DNA of 64,000 nucleotides, taken from positions 1 through 64,000 of the forward strand of contig PJAB01000007.1 of the NCBI GenBank assembly GCA_002887195.1. The letters are read 5' to 3'. A model generated the notes under the pieces. That model was not told where the DNA came from. It saw only the letters and a program-made list of their open reading frames with translations, and made no database searches. This document shows, in pieces, positions 1 to 10,300 of the stretch (its first letter is position 1; each line of letters starts with the position of its first letter). Source of the stretch: Chrysochromulina parva (taxonomy: Eukaryota; Haptophyta; Prymnesiales; Chrysochromulinaceae). Both the position numbers and the translations under genes were made by a program.

Positions 1-36
1 CTCGTCGTTGAGGCCGAGCGTGATGGTGACCGCCAT
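1..36 (-). CDS. Possible N-terminus of a minus-strand gene, cut by the left edge
   Basis: An ATG at 36 on the minus strand opens a frame reading MAVTITLGLNDE to the window edge. It would be divergent from the channel gene starting at 332. Twelve codons are too few to name a family, and chance is a real alternative. Confidence 0.25.
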   Translation of the reverse strand, partial: MAVTITLGLNDE

Positions 37-331
37 TGTGCGAGGGTCGGGCTGTGAGAGGGGTGGACGCGCGGCGATCCTGTGTAAGGTCTCTTGGACC
101 ATAAAAAGCCGTTAGGGCTTTTGCCCGAGGCGAGTTTAAGACATATGGGAATTTTTCCTAGGTCTCTCTTGTACAAGCATTCTGAGTGCTGGGCGAGGCC
201 GCGCGGACGACGAGTGTGTTTGCCCGCAGCGCTCAGTACGGCGTTTGGAAACTTTTTGGCCGTAACGCACGCCACGCCCCACTTGTCCGAATCCCACCCT
301 TTCCTAGGTCCAAAACACCGCGCGTGCAGCC

Positions 332-1933
332 ATGGCGGCTGTCGCTGCGAGGCTTGCGAAGCTGACTAGGAGGAGGGGTACTTCGCGTCCTGAAGGGGTC
401 TCCTGGAATGTCTACAAGGCATTCACCAGGATCGACAGAGACGGCAGCGGCATCCTTGAATCGCACGAGATGGTGGCGTGCTTCGAGCAATTGGGTCGGG
501 GCGTCACACAAAAGCAAGCTGATCGCTTGTGCAAAGAGTGCGGGCCGCTCGTCAATCAGAAGAAAGATCTCACGGATGGGGATGGGAATTGTAACGCAGT
601 CGACGTGTTTGGCTTCGCCATGCTGCAGTCAATTATCGATGAATTCAAGCCGCCCGAGCCCTTTTTGAGGCACTCTATCATTTCTGATCTCGGTATCGTA
701 CGAGTCGACCCGGTTACAGGGTATGGTCGACCGCTGCCTTATCAAAAGGAGGTGCGCGAAGCCTACATGCACCCCATTGTCGTGTGGTCCGTCGCGGTCG
801 TCATCGTTGGCAATTTCGTCGTCAACATCCTGGAGAAGGAGTACGACCCCAACCCCAGGATGTTAAAGTACGAGCCCCTTTGGGACGGCTTTGACACCGC
901 GTTCAATGCCATCTTCCTTGTTGAGCTGCTCTGGAACTTGTACGGCTTCGGCTTTGGGAAGCGCTTCTGGTACAGCGGGTGGAACGTCTTCGACTTTGTT
1001 ATCACCGCGGTGGGCGTGGTCCTGTTGTCGGGCGTCTCAGGCCCCATTTCTCAACTCAAGCTGCTGCGAGCGTTCCGCGTCTTCCGCCTCTTCAAGCGGA
1101 TCAAGTCGCTGAACAAGATCGTCGTCTCGCTGCTCGGGGCCGTTCCGGGCGTCGCGAACGCCTTCGTGATCCTCTTCATCTTCTTCTGCATCTACTCCAT
1201 TCTCGCCGTTGAGCTCTTCCGCGACTTTGGCATCAACGGTACGTACCAGGTGGACGATCTAGGCATAGGCGAGTGGCAGCCCGAAAGGCATATTCTGGAT
1301 TCGCATACGCCACGCGGCTACACCCACGGCATTGAGTACTGGGGCCTGTACTCGCGATCGATGCTGACGCTCTTCCAGATCATGACTGGTGATTCTTGGG
1401 CGGAGGGAGTAGCAAGACCGATGACGTTCGGATTGTACCAGAAAAGCACCTTCACCGTGTCCGTCTTCATGGTGAGCTTCTTCATCCTGACGAACATGGT
1501 GCTCGCCAACGTCGTCGTCGCCGTGCTGCTCGACCAGTTTGTCGCGCCGCCCCCCGCGGGCCTGAAAGACAGCGAGGTGACTGACCTCATCGTGTTCATC
1601 AAGGAAACGGTGAAAGAGGTCAGGCACGGCGAAGGAGGCGAGAAGCGTCCAGAGCCGGAAGCGGAGGCGGAGCCCAGCTCCTTGGACACAGGATCATGCC
1701 CCGAATCCCCAACGCAAACGCGTCCTGAGTTTTCGAAGGATGAGCGAGTCGCGAAGCTGGTCGAGCGTATGGAGCAGTCCCTGCTGCGCACCGAGCGCAC
1801 AGACCAGTCGCTCCATCGGCTTGAGTCTAAGCTAGAGCAGCTCTTCGGACGCAAGGGAGTCATCGTCGGTGTGGGAATTCTTCCGTCGAGCCGGCTCAAC
1901 TCGACAAGGCCCCTCGATCCGCTTGAGGCATGA
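332..1933 (+). CDS. Single-domain voltage-gated cation channel with N-terminal EF-hand (EukCat/CatSper-like)
   Basis: 533 residues from ATG 332. An EF-hand loop (about residues 35-46, DRDGSG core) is followed by a degenerate second loop. Next comes one six-helix ion-transport domain: S1 near 148-170, an arginine/lysine-rich S4 near 241-260 (LLRAFRVFRLFKRIK), and a pore helix and filter TLFQIMTGDSW near 346-356. A charged C-terminal segment around residues 465-510 looks coiled-coil. One repeat implies a tetramer, as in NaChBac, CatSper subunits and algal EukCats. The acidic filter residue suggests Ca2+ or Na+ permeation, and the EF-hand suggests Ca2+ feedback. Such channels in algae are linked to fast action potentials or flagellar control; that role is inferred. 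No intron is needed to explain the frame. Confidence 0.85.
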   Translation: MAAVAARLAKLTRRRGTSRPEGVSWNVYKAFTRIDRDGSGILESHEMVACFEQLGRGVTQKQADRLCKECGPLVNQKKDLTDGDGNCNAVDVFGFAMLQSIIDEFKPPEPFLRHSIISDLGIVRVDPVTGYGRPLPYQKEVREAYMHPIVVWSVAVVIVGNFVVNILEKEYDPNPRMLKYEPLWDGFDTAFNAIFLVELLWNLYGFGFGKRFWYSGWNVFDFVITAVGVVLLSGVSGPISQLKLLRAFRVFRLFKRIKSLNKIVVSLLGAVPGVANAFVILFIFFCIYSILAVELFRDFGINGTYQVDDLGIGEWQPERHILDSHTPRGYTHGIEYWGLYSRSMLTLFQIMTGDSWAEGVARPMTFGLYQKSTFTVSVFMVSFFILTNMVLANVVVAVLLDQFVAPPPAGLKDSEVTDLIVFIKETVKEVRHGEGGEKRPEPEAEAEPSSLDTGSCPESPTQTRPEFSKDERVAKLVERMEQSLLRTERTDQSLHRLESKLEQLFGRKGVIVGVGILPSSRLNSTRPLDPLEA

Positions 1934-2372
1934 CAAACGTGGACCGCCATACCAGAGTCGTCGAACTTGAAGGCAAGCATTGAGCTCCGCGATGGGAGGC
2001 CACGGGCGCATCGATTGGCTTGGGCGCACGCACTGAGCGTTGATGTAGATGGCCGCGCCGGCTGCCTCCTAGACGCTTTGGGTGGTTCTGGATGCCTCAG
2101 GAGATCTGATCATTTAGCCTGAGGACGTGGGAGCTGTGTATATGTGTGTATGAGCGGCATGTTTCTCGCCTGTGGATGCCCATCCAGTTGACTGCGCGTT
2201 GACGACGCACGCGTCGTTGATTTAAGCTGAATACAGTACACTCAACACTGAACTTGGCTAACCCAAATTGGCCCACCCGGCAAATTGACGAAATGACAAA
2301 ACCCGAAAACCGAGCGTCGACACATGCAGTGTCGACGGTGGTAGAGTGACAGCAATACCCACGGCGGCGAGC
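1934..2372. other. Intergenic, nothing recognised
   Basis: 3' flank of the channel gene and 5' flank of the carrier gene. A frame on the minus strand crosses it but lacks protein-like composition. No RNA gene or clear repeat seen. Confidence 0.5.
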
Positions 2373-3191
2373 ATGACGTCGACCGAACGGAGAGGAAGCA
2401 AGGCCATTCGCGAATACGCCATCGCAGTGGGCACGGGCGCGCTGTTTGGCGCTACAAACACAATCGTGGGTCATCCATTTGACACGGTCAAGACAAAGAT
2501 GCAGGCGCAGAGGGGCTTTGGAGGCTCCGTGCATGAAGCTGTTCGCACCATCGTGGCCACAGACGGCTTGCGCGGTTTTTTCCATGGCTGCATACCTCCG
2601 ATGTGGGGCTCGGCCGTTTATCGCTCCGCTCAGTTCGCCGTGTACAACGAGCTGCATGGTGCTCTCGGATCGAGGCCAGCATTGTGTCAGCATGTAGACC
2701 CATTCGGTGTGGGCTCAGAAATGGAGCTGAGAGTCCCCATCGCGGGTGTGGTGGGTGCGACCGCACGCACGATCATCGAGTCGCCGATAGAGTACGCCAA
2801 GGTCAAAGGGCAGACTGGCCAGACATGGCGGTTTGGCGAGATCTATCAAGGTGCACATCTGCAGTGGGCGAGGACTGGTCCGATGATGACGTTTTACTTC
2901 TGCGCCTTCGACATGTGCAAGCGCAATGGGTACACGCAGACGGCACTCGGACAGTTCATCTCAAGCGGCTGCTGCGCCCTCCTGGGATTCTGGATCGTGT
3001 GGCCATTTGAGACGCTCAAGAACCGGGCGCAGGCGGGGATGGATTCGGTGCACAAGATGCCAGGTGGGCTGTTAGGGCTCTACCGCGGCATCGGTCCAGG
3101 CTCGGTCTCCGTCTTCCTACGCAACGGTGCGGCGATGATCGCTATGCAATTCGCCAATCGCAAGATCACCGAGTGGGGCCTGCGCGACTGA
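2373..3191 (+). CDS. Mitochondrial carrier family (SLC25) transporter
   Basis: 272 residues from ATG 2373; the frame extends upstream only to a GTG, so the ATG is preferred. Three tandem carrier repeats are visible, each with the family signature PX[DE]XX[KR]: PFDTVK near residue 35, PIEYAK near 138 and PFETLK near 211. Each is followed by a predicted helix pair (for example GFFHGCIPPMWGSAVYRS). Length is close to the usual 280-320. The second signature is followed by a tryptophan- and aromatic-rich segment. The substrate cannot be read from sequence; amino-acid or carnitine-type carriers are the nearest in feel. Expected in the inner mitochondrial membrane. Confidence 0.85.
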   Translation: MTSTERRGSKAIREYAIAVGTGALFGATNTIVGHPFDTVKTKMQAQRGFGGSVHEAVRTIVATDGLRGFFHGCIPPMWGSAVYRSAQFAVYNELHGALGSRPALCQHVDPFGVGSEMELRVPIAGVVGATARTIIESPIEYAKVKGQTGQTWRFGEIYQGAHLQWARTGPMMTFYFCAFDMCKRNGYTQTALGQFISSGCCALLGFWIVWPFETLKNRAQAGMDSVHKMPGGLLGLYRGIGPGSVSVFLRNGAAMIAMQFANRKITEWGLRD

Positions 3192-3579
3192 CTTGGGCGA
3201 CTGAGCCTGTGTGCGTTAACGTGTGTCCGCGTGGTGCGTTCTGCGTCCGGCGGGTAGCCGGGTAGGCCGCACGCCAGAGTGTGGCGCGTGCGCATCACGA
3301 TCACCATCAGAGAGGAGTGTCCCGAGGCCCATACAGCGTTTCAGCTTTAGAAGCGGCGCGCGGTATGGGTAACCGTCACATGCAGACGCGAACCGCGGAA
3401 CCCGCGCGCGCGGTGAGGCCACGTTTTGACTCTTGTGGCACGCACCGGCACAGCCGCCACTGATTGCCGCGCGCATGGCGACACAGAGAGAAACTCATCA
3501 GAGGACGCTCTTCGCCGTCGCGGCGACGTTCTCTCTCCTCCTGTGACTCCTCATGTGTGGCGTTGATCCGCTCGCATCT
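3192..3579. other. Intergenic between convergent genes
   Basis: Shared 3' flank of the carrier (plus) and the ShKT gene (minus). It contains CTCTC-rich stretches near 3530 but no supported gene. Confidence 0.5.
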
Positions 3580-4392
3580 TTAGAGCTCATCCTTACCTTC
3601 GCCGCCGATGGCGCCTCGGTAGAAGATCTCGAGGTCGTGGCAAACGCCGCACGCGGCTGGGCATAGCGTCAGCATGCCCTCCGCATTGGATTCACACTGA
3701 CCTTCGACGGCCCACGAAAGACAGCCCTCTTCCTTGTCCTGGCACACCATCGAGCACACGCCGCACGACATCGGGCACTCTGCGTTCATCATGCCCGGGT
3801 TTTTGAGGCATTCGTCATCGAGCGCCCAGATGGCACACGCCGTCTCGTTGTGGTCGACGCACTTGCCCGTGGCGCACTTGCCCACCTTGCAGCTTTTCGG
3901 GCAGGCCTTGAGCGCGTGGCCAGGGTTCTTCACGCACTCGCCCTCACGCGACCAACCCGGACAGCTATCGTGCGTGTCGCGGCACGCGCCCTCGCACACG
4001 CCGCAACTGACGGGGCAGTGCATGTTCATGAAGCCCGGGTTCTCCTGGCACTGACCCTTCTTGGCCCAATGGTTACAGTTCGTGTGGATGTCGGCACAGC
4101 GCGGCGTGCACAAACCGCAACTGGTTGGGCATTCCCTGTGCATGAATGCCGTCGCCGTTGCGCACTCGCCGGCCTTCGCCCACAAAGCGCAGGTCTCATT
4201 TCGGTCAGAGCAGATCATGGTGCACACGCCGCACGATTGCGGGCAGAGGGTCTTCACGTGCTCGCCGTTGGTGCCGTCGCACTCGCCGTCCAGCGCCCAT
4301 GAGGAGCACGACGTGTCCTTGTCATTGCAGAACCCGATCGTCGCTTCGACTCCCGAGAGCGTGACGAGGACGAAGACAGCGACGGTACGCAT
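3580..4392 (-). CDS. Secretory-pathway protein with six ShKT domains and a C-terminal KDEL
   Basis: 270 residues from ATG 4392 (an upstream in-frame GTG is not needed). Residues 1-17 form a signal peptide (MRTVAVFVLVTLSGVEA). Six ShKT-type cysteine modules then follow with almost no linker. Each fits C-x-D-x(3-5)-C-x(2)-W-x(3)-G/D-x-C-x(6-10)-C-P-x-S/A-C-x-x-C. Module four is irregular (CKVGKC). The tail after the last module ends GGEGKDEL, the classical ER-retention signal. ShKT modules occur in animal and algal secreted proteins and in metallopeptidases and prolyl hydroxylases. Here no catalytic domain is attached, and there is no evidence of toxin function. A role in ER folding, redox or binding is inference. 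Confidence 0.85.
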   Translation of the reverse strand: MRTVAVFVLVTLSGVEATIGFCNDKDTSCSSWALDGECDGTNGEHVKTLCPQSCGVCTMICSDRNETCALWAKAGECATATAFMHRECPTSCGLCTPRCADIHTNCNHWAKKGQCQENPGFMNMHCPVSCGVCEGACRDTHDSCPGWSREGECVKNPGHALKACPKSCKVGKCATGKCVDHNETACAIWALDDECLKNPGMMNAECPMSCGVCSMVCQDKEEGCLSWAVEGQCESNAEGMLTLCPAACGVCHDLEIFYRGAIGGEGKDEL

Positions 4393-4652
4393 GCGATGTC
4401 GCAGCACTAATTGTCGCACTCCTCCATTTTAGCGAGAATGCTGATGACGCTTCTCGATTTCCAAGGAATCGCAAATGGCGTCTCGCACAAAATGCTGTCG
4501 TGTGCATGCAAGCTCACGTGGGGCTGCCCAAGACCCCAACCAAACGCGTCGTGTCGAACGACCGGTACAGTAAGTTTACCGGTCATGTTTTCAGTGCAAG
4601 TTGTCGGAGCTGTTCGTGTCGCTCGCTCGCACGCAGCCCGGAAGCGGGAACA

Positions 4653-5916
4653 ATGGCGCGCATCGGGAGCCTAGGCCCGACTGGCCTACCCGAAGCGAAG
4701 CAGCTGAGCACGTATGCGCTGCTGCCAATCACCGCAGCATACCGGTCGGGCATCGAATTGGCCAAGACCGTCGATCGTGGAGTGTGGTCTGCTAGCATGC
4801 ATGATCAAATCTCCCCTATCCGACCAGAACTGCTGGCTCCAGAGCTTCGAGGAATGAAGGACTTTGAGCTCAAAATTTTGAGTCCACGGCCACACGCCAG
4901 TGCGCCTGGGGACCTGGCTGTTGCAACTCTTTCACAAGAGGGCGCAGGGTCACCGACACTATCGCCTCGAGAAGGTGCAGAGGGTCAAGTCTGGGAGACC
5001 GAACTCTTCGGAATTCACCGAATCGAGCCCATCGCGCCTCGGAGTGTAAAACCACGAGAGTGCCGCCAACCACGCCGAGCTGACACGTGCGCAATAAACG
5101 CACCGACAAGCACGCCAGTGACTGCCACTAGCGCCGCTGCTGACTTCGGTAGTAAACCGAAACGCGAGTTGGCACAGTGCGAGATGCCGAGGAGCAGTAG
5201 GTCCTCACGCTCTTCTTCCCGCTCTTCAAGATCCGCTGCCGCTGGTGCCAACGCTGTGAACAAGGGCGGCACCCAACCTACCGGTAGCACCACTCCTCGG
5301 GGCTGTCCTGAAGACGAAGCTTGGCGAAGGGTCGTTTCGGCGGCTCAGAAGGAAAAAGTGGAGGAACCTCAACTGCAAACTGGTGGCGTGAACTCCGCTC
5401 CTGTCGCTGCTGGCGTTGCGACCTCCAGTGGCGCCTTGCAGCCCCGCAGAGGCCCGAGGGCAGAGGCTTCACCGCGCATGCCAGCGCAGCTCGCCATCGT
5501 CTCAGCGCCACTGCCACCCCGGCGAGCTACCGGTACTGCCACTGGGGACTTTGAGCCAGTGCCACCCGAGGACGCTGCGCCCCTCCCACCCCGGCGAGCC
5601 GCGATCCATTATGTCGGCTCAGTGTACACAGAGCCGTATGTGGAGCCGGCCGTCGCGCAGAACCGTATGGAGGTGGCCGTCGCGCGTGCTGTCGGCGCTC
5701 CTCGTAGCAGCCTCCCCGCGGGCGCTGGTCGAGCCTCGGGCCGCAAGCTGTCGCCGCGCCGTCCACCACACGCTGCGGACATCTCGTCACAGAAAGGAAG
5801 GCCTTTGCCGACACAGCCGTTACAGCCTACACAGCTGACCAAGGGAAAGGCTTCGCCCCGACCGGTCGTAAACGCCTCCTTGTCGCCCCCTTCGTCGCCC
5901 TCTTCGTTGCGCCGTT

Positions 5917-5976
<60 letters not shown>

Positions 5977-6956
5977 AGTTGGCGGAGTTGGTGGCGGCGT
6001 CGGCGTCGGTGGCCTTCGGGTCCGTGGCCACGGCGCCATCTGCCATTGCGGAGATTGCGGAGATTGAGGAGATTGAGGAGATTGAGGAGGGCAAGCCCGC
6101 GCGGCTGCCTATACTGCCTCCGTCGAGCCTACGCCAATGGGCGCGCCAACGGGTGATCAAGGACGAGGACTTGCCCGCGTGCACTTTCAACCCGGGCGAG
6201 GTCATCATGTTCGGAGGCTCCGCACAAGAAAGGGCGGCTCTCGGGCGGATGCTGGTTCGAATGGGAGAGGCGCATACCTTCAGCCGGCACGCGCCACGAG
6301 CGCGCGCGTTGGGCAGCCGAGGCGCTCTCCTGAGCAGCAGAAGCAACCGCAGCAGCCGCGGCTGCCGCAGCCGCAAAGCCTCTCGGCAAGGTTCCCCGGA
6401 GGGCCTCTCGGGGTGCCATTCTAGGCAAGGATCTTCGGAGGGCCTCTCAGGGAGCCATTCGGCACGTGAAGCCTTGCCTAATTTGGCACCAGAGCCACAT
6501 GATGGCATCAGAGCTCCTCGACCGCCTGTGCACAGCGATGCAGCCATCGCTGCCGGACCGTGGCCGCCACGACCGCCTCCGCACCCGGCACCGCCGATTT
6601 CGGGCGGAGACACCAAAGTATACCGTCGGCTGCCAAAGTTCGGCATCCAAACCGCTAACTTGCAGCCCGACCAGTGGCACATCGAGTCGGCCGCCTCGCC
6701 CGCAGCCGCCGCGATGCTGCCGCCGCCTCCGGAGCGGTTTGCGAACGCAGGCCGCGCCAGTGGAGCCCGTGCGGGGCGGCCCATGCTGCATTCCGTCGAA
6801 CAGGCGTCTCCGGCGCTCACGTCCATGCAGGGCGCCCTGCGAGCGCGGCAGGTGAAGGATGTGGTGGAAGGATACGAATCTGCTGGCGGCGGTGAAGATC
6901 AAGATGCCATCGCTGGTTGGCCATCAGCTTGGTTAGTACAGCCGACTGTAGCTTAG
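4653..6956 (+). CDS. Large disordered Ser/Pro/Ala/Arg-rich protein of unknown function
   Basis: 767 residues from ATG 4653, which sits in the context aacaATGgcg. The frame extends 5' to another ATG at 4506. No known domain is recognised. Composition is low-complexity: SSRSSRSSSRSS near residue 190, repeated LPPRRA motifs near 285-320, a poly-alanine run near 422-441 encoded by GCG repeats, an EIEEIEEI tract near 470, and repeated (R/Q)GSxEGLSGxHS units near 580-605. Short less-disordered segments (PKFGIQTANLQPDQWHIE) may be binding motifs. The minus-strand frame opposite is its shadow. Coding status is inferred from frame length and codon bias. Confidence 0.6.
5918..5976 (+). repeat. (GCG)n trinucleotide tract coding poly-alanine
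   Basis: About 59 bp of nearly perfect GGC/GCG repeats inside the disordered-protein gene, read as about 20 alanines. Likely length-polymorphic. Confidence 0.9.
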
Positions 6957-7384
6957 AGTACACTGGTCCCGTCGGTGAGTGAGTGTACATTTTTTTCACG
7001 CTCAGGACACTATCCGCACAGCCGCGCATGAACCACAAGAGACGGCCACCGAGTCCGAGACGAGAAGTGCGAAGCCCAACGATCGAATGCACAACGCGCA
7101 ACGCTTGAGGCGAGGATGGAACGATGCTCGATGGATCTCCACGCTCCTGGGCGACGCTCCGGCTCGGCGCACGGGGCGGTCGGGGGGGGGCCACGGGCGC
7201 GGATAAAACTAAGAGAGAGATAGAGAGAGATTTGGAGAGGGGTGAGGACCCAATAAACACACTACCGGTACACATTTCACAGCCATTTGGTCGCCTTCTC
7301 GCGGGCCAATCGCGCACTTTTGTCCCTCCACTTTGACACAATCGCGTGAATGACGACTGACATTGGGCGACGACGGCTCGCCCA
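6957..7384. other. Intergenic, low-complexity pieces only
   Basis: Holds a G-run near 7180-7190, an AGAGAGATAGAGAGAG stretch near 7209-7230, and the leader of the next gene. No supported gene. Confidence 0.5.
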
Positions 7385-10300
7385 ATGGCTGAGTTGACCC
7401 TACCCTCCAAGTTCAAGACTCTTTGGCAGCACTGCTCCGCACTCTCGAATGCAAACTACTGGGTCAGTGTGGATGGGCTCGGCAATGCGGAGCTGGAGGA
7501 CGACATGCGCTCGGCGGCTCACGTCGTGCATGGCGGCATGCTGCACAAGTTCCGCAAGTCTGGCCGCGAGAAGCCGCACCGGCGTTTCGTGCGCGCGACG
7601 GGCGGCACAACTGCCCCGGATGGACGGCGCTCACCTGTCGTGCTTCAGTGGGACAAGAAGGCCGCGCCGGTGGTGCGCGCTGACGAGCAGGTGTACGAGT
7701 CGTGCTTCCAGGGCGGCCCGGCGCCGGACGCCCCTGGTTGCTTCCAGGTCATCCTCGACAAGCGGATGGTCTTCCTCGTCGCCGACTCCGCTGAGGAGAA
7801 GCAGATCTGGGTGCTTGGTGACCCTAAATGGAACCCTAACCCCAACCCAAACTCTCACCTTAACCCGGAACCCGAACCCTAACCCTAGGTGCGCGGCATT
7901 AACGCGCTCGTCGCCCAAGGGATCTGCATGCTGCAGCGTGACGACGAGCGGCTGGGCGCCGAAGTGGCCCCCGACGGGCCGGGCGAGTGGAGCGCAGTCG
8001 TCGATGCCGAGACTGGCGCCGTCTACCTTCGCGACTACTCGAGTGCGTACGAGCACTGGATCATTCCCAACCAGAGTACGCTCTCGATCCGCAAGGCTGA
8101 CCCATGATGACCTCTGATGACCTCTGAAGACCTATTAGGACATCCGATGACCTCTGATGACCTCTGATGACCTCTGATGACCTTCCCGCTCAGGTGCTGC
8201 CGGGCTGCCACCGCCGCCACAGGCCGCTGGCCGGTTGGGTGCACGCCCACCGCCGCTGCCGCCCGAGGCGTACGAGGCCGAGCCGGACCAGAGCGCCCAG
8301 AGCGAGGTTGGAGACTATAATGAGGGCGAAGGCCCAAATATGGACGGAGACCCAAACATGGACGGAGACCCACGCCGCAATTCGCGCCTCACGCGTCCGT
8401 GCTCATCACAGCGCGCGTGCCTGGAGAGCGCACCCGCGCTCAAGCCATCGGTGCTCCGCACAGCACTCCCGCCGCCGGGGCTCATGCAGGAGGCGCCGCG
8501 CCGTGATGACTCGCACGTGCGGGATCCACTGGCTAATTGGATGATCAATCAGGCCGAGGAGCGCGCGCGCGTCTTCCGCGACCTGCAGGCTCAGGTGGAC
8601 TGATTGCCTCTCTGATGGCGTGCATGTGATTGCAATCGATTGGCATCCCTGAGTGCCTCCCTGCGGGCTTGCATGCTGGTCTCCATGGTGGGTTCTGATG
8701 GCCTCCGATGGCGCCTGATGGCCTCGGATGACCTCGGATGACCTCGGATGACCTCGGATGGCCTCGGATGACCTCTGATGACCTCTTATTGACCTCTGAT
8801 GACCTCTGATGACCTCTGATGACCTCGAGTCCGCAGGTGGACGAGGAGGAGGAGCGCCGGAGATTCGATCTCGAGGAGGACGAGCGACGCCAGCGCGAAG
8901 CAATCAGGGAGGCAATCAGGGAGGTGAAGGGCAGGGAGCAGAGGCAGCGCGAAGCCGCCGACGAGGCCGAGAGACAGCGCCGGATGGCGGAGGAGCATGC
9001 GATCGCTCAGGCCAAGTACTGAGTACCTCTGATTACCCCGGATCGGCACACAGATTGGCACTGATGGTCCCTGAATGCTCAAGTGAGCACCCTAGATTAC
9101 CCCTGATTGCATTGCAAGGCATGCAGGCTCAAACAGGACAAGTACCTCTGATTACCCCTGGATGCACCTGGTGGTTTGCAGGTACGAACAGGAAAAGGCT
9201 GCCTGGGAGGCGGCTGAGAAGATTCGTCACACGGCGACGGCGACCGACCAGCTGCAGGGGGCGTTGATGACACGGGACGCGCCCACGCTGCGAGCCGCGA
9301 TCTCAACGTACGGGCCGATCCTCGAGGACGCCGGAGCGTCGTCCCGGGCGGACTTGGAGTTGGCCAAGGAGTACCTGACGAAGCTCGATGCCGCAGCGGC
9401 CACCTTTGCCAGGCAGTACGCTGGATGACCTGATTGAGCCTGATTGCCCCTGAGTAGCCCCTGAGTACGCTGGATGGCCTGATTGAGCTCGGACGGGGAG
9501 ATTGAGCCGCTGAGTACGATGGGTTGCTTCGTACGACTCAGCCGCTGAGTGCCCTCTGAGTTCTTGCTTTCGGATCAAGGAGTGCTTGCTTTCGGATGCT
9601 TGCAGGTACAACGCGGCAGTTGCAGAGCTCCACCAGCTGACCCATGTGGACGTGTCGCAGCTCGAGGCCGGGGCGACGTTGACGAGACTCGGCCACGTGG
9701 CGGAGCGCGCCGCGGCGCTCGGCGCACCCGATGATTTGATGCATGCAGCGCAGGTGCGCGCGAATGCGCTGCATGCAAGCCACGTGGAGCTGCTGCACGC
9801 GCGCGCGCGCGCCGAAGCGGAGGTGCTCGACACGGCGCGCGCGACGCATGCCATCGGGATCGCGGGGGCAGACGCATTGCGCGCGGCGCTCGCACACGCC
9901 GCCTCGGTGCAGCTCGAGGGCGAAGTGCTCACCACGGCGCAGGCGACGCTCGAGGCGCTCCTTCGTGCCGAAGCCGAGCGTGAGCTTGAGCACGCCGCGG
10001 CGACACGCGCGCTGGAGGAGGCGACGGCGGCGGCACAAGCCGAGCTCATGCGAGCTGCGGAGACGGGTGAGACGCTGCGTGAGTTTGGACGCTGCGCCAC
10101 CCTCCGTGAGGCCCTCGAACGCGCTCTCGCTCATAATCTCGCTGTGCCCGTCGAGCGCCGTGTCGAGCACCGTGGGACCGAAGAGGCGCGGCAGACGCTG
10201 ATCTCCCTCGAGCTCGCCGAGCGTGCGCACCTCGACGAGGTGCGCCTGGGATTGCCACTGAGTGCCCTTGATTGCATCGCTCATTCACCATGAGGCAGTC

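Noticed and set aside
3580..4392. Venom-type toxin gene
   Set aside because: ShKT modules are widespread structural modules; KDEL retention and six tandem copies do not suggest a secreted toxin.
5609..6826. 405-residue minus-strand frame
   Set aside because: It mirrors the Ser/Ala-rich plus-strand gene; the poly-alanine and skewed composition come from the GCG repeat and codon bias.
7811..7888. True chromosome end
   Set aside because: Only about 70 bp, degenerate, internal to a spliced gene with genes on both sides.
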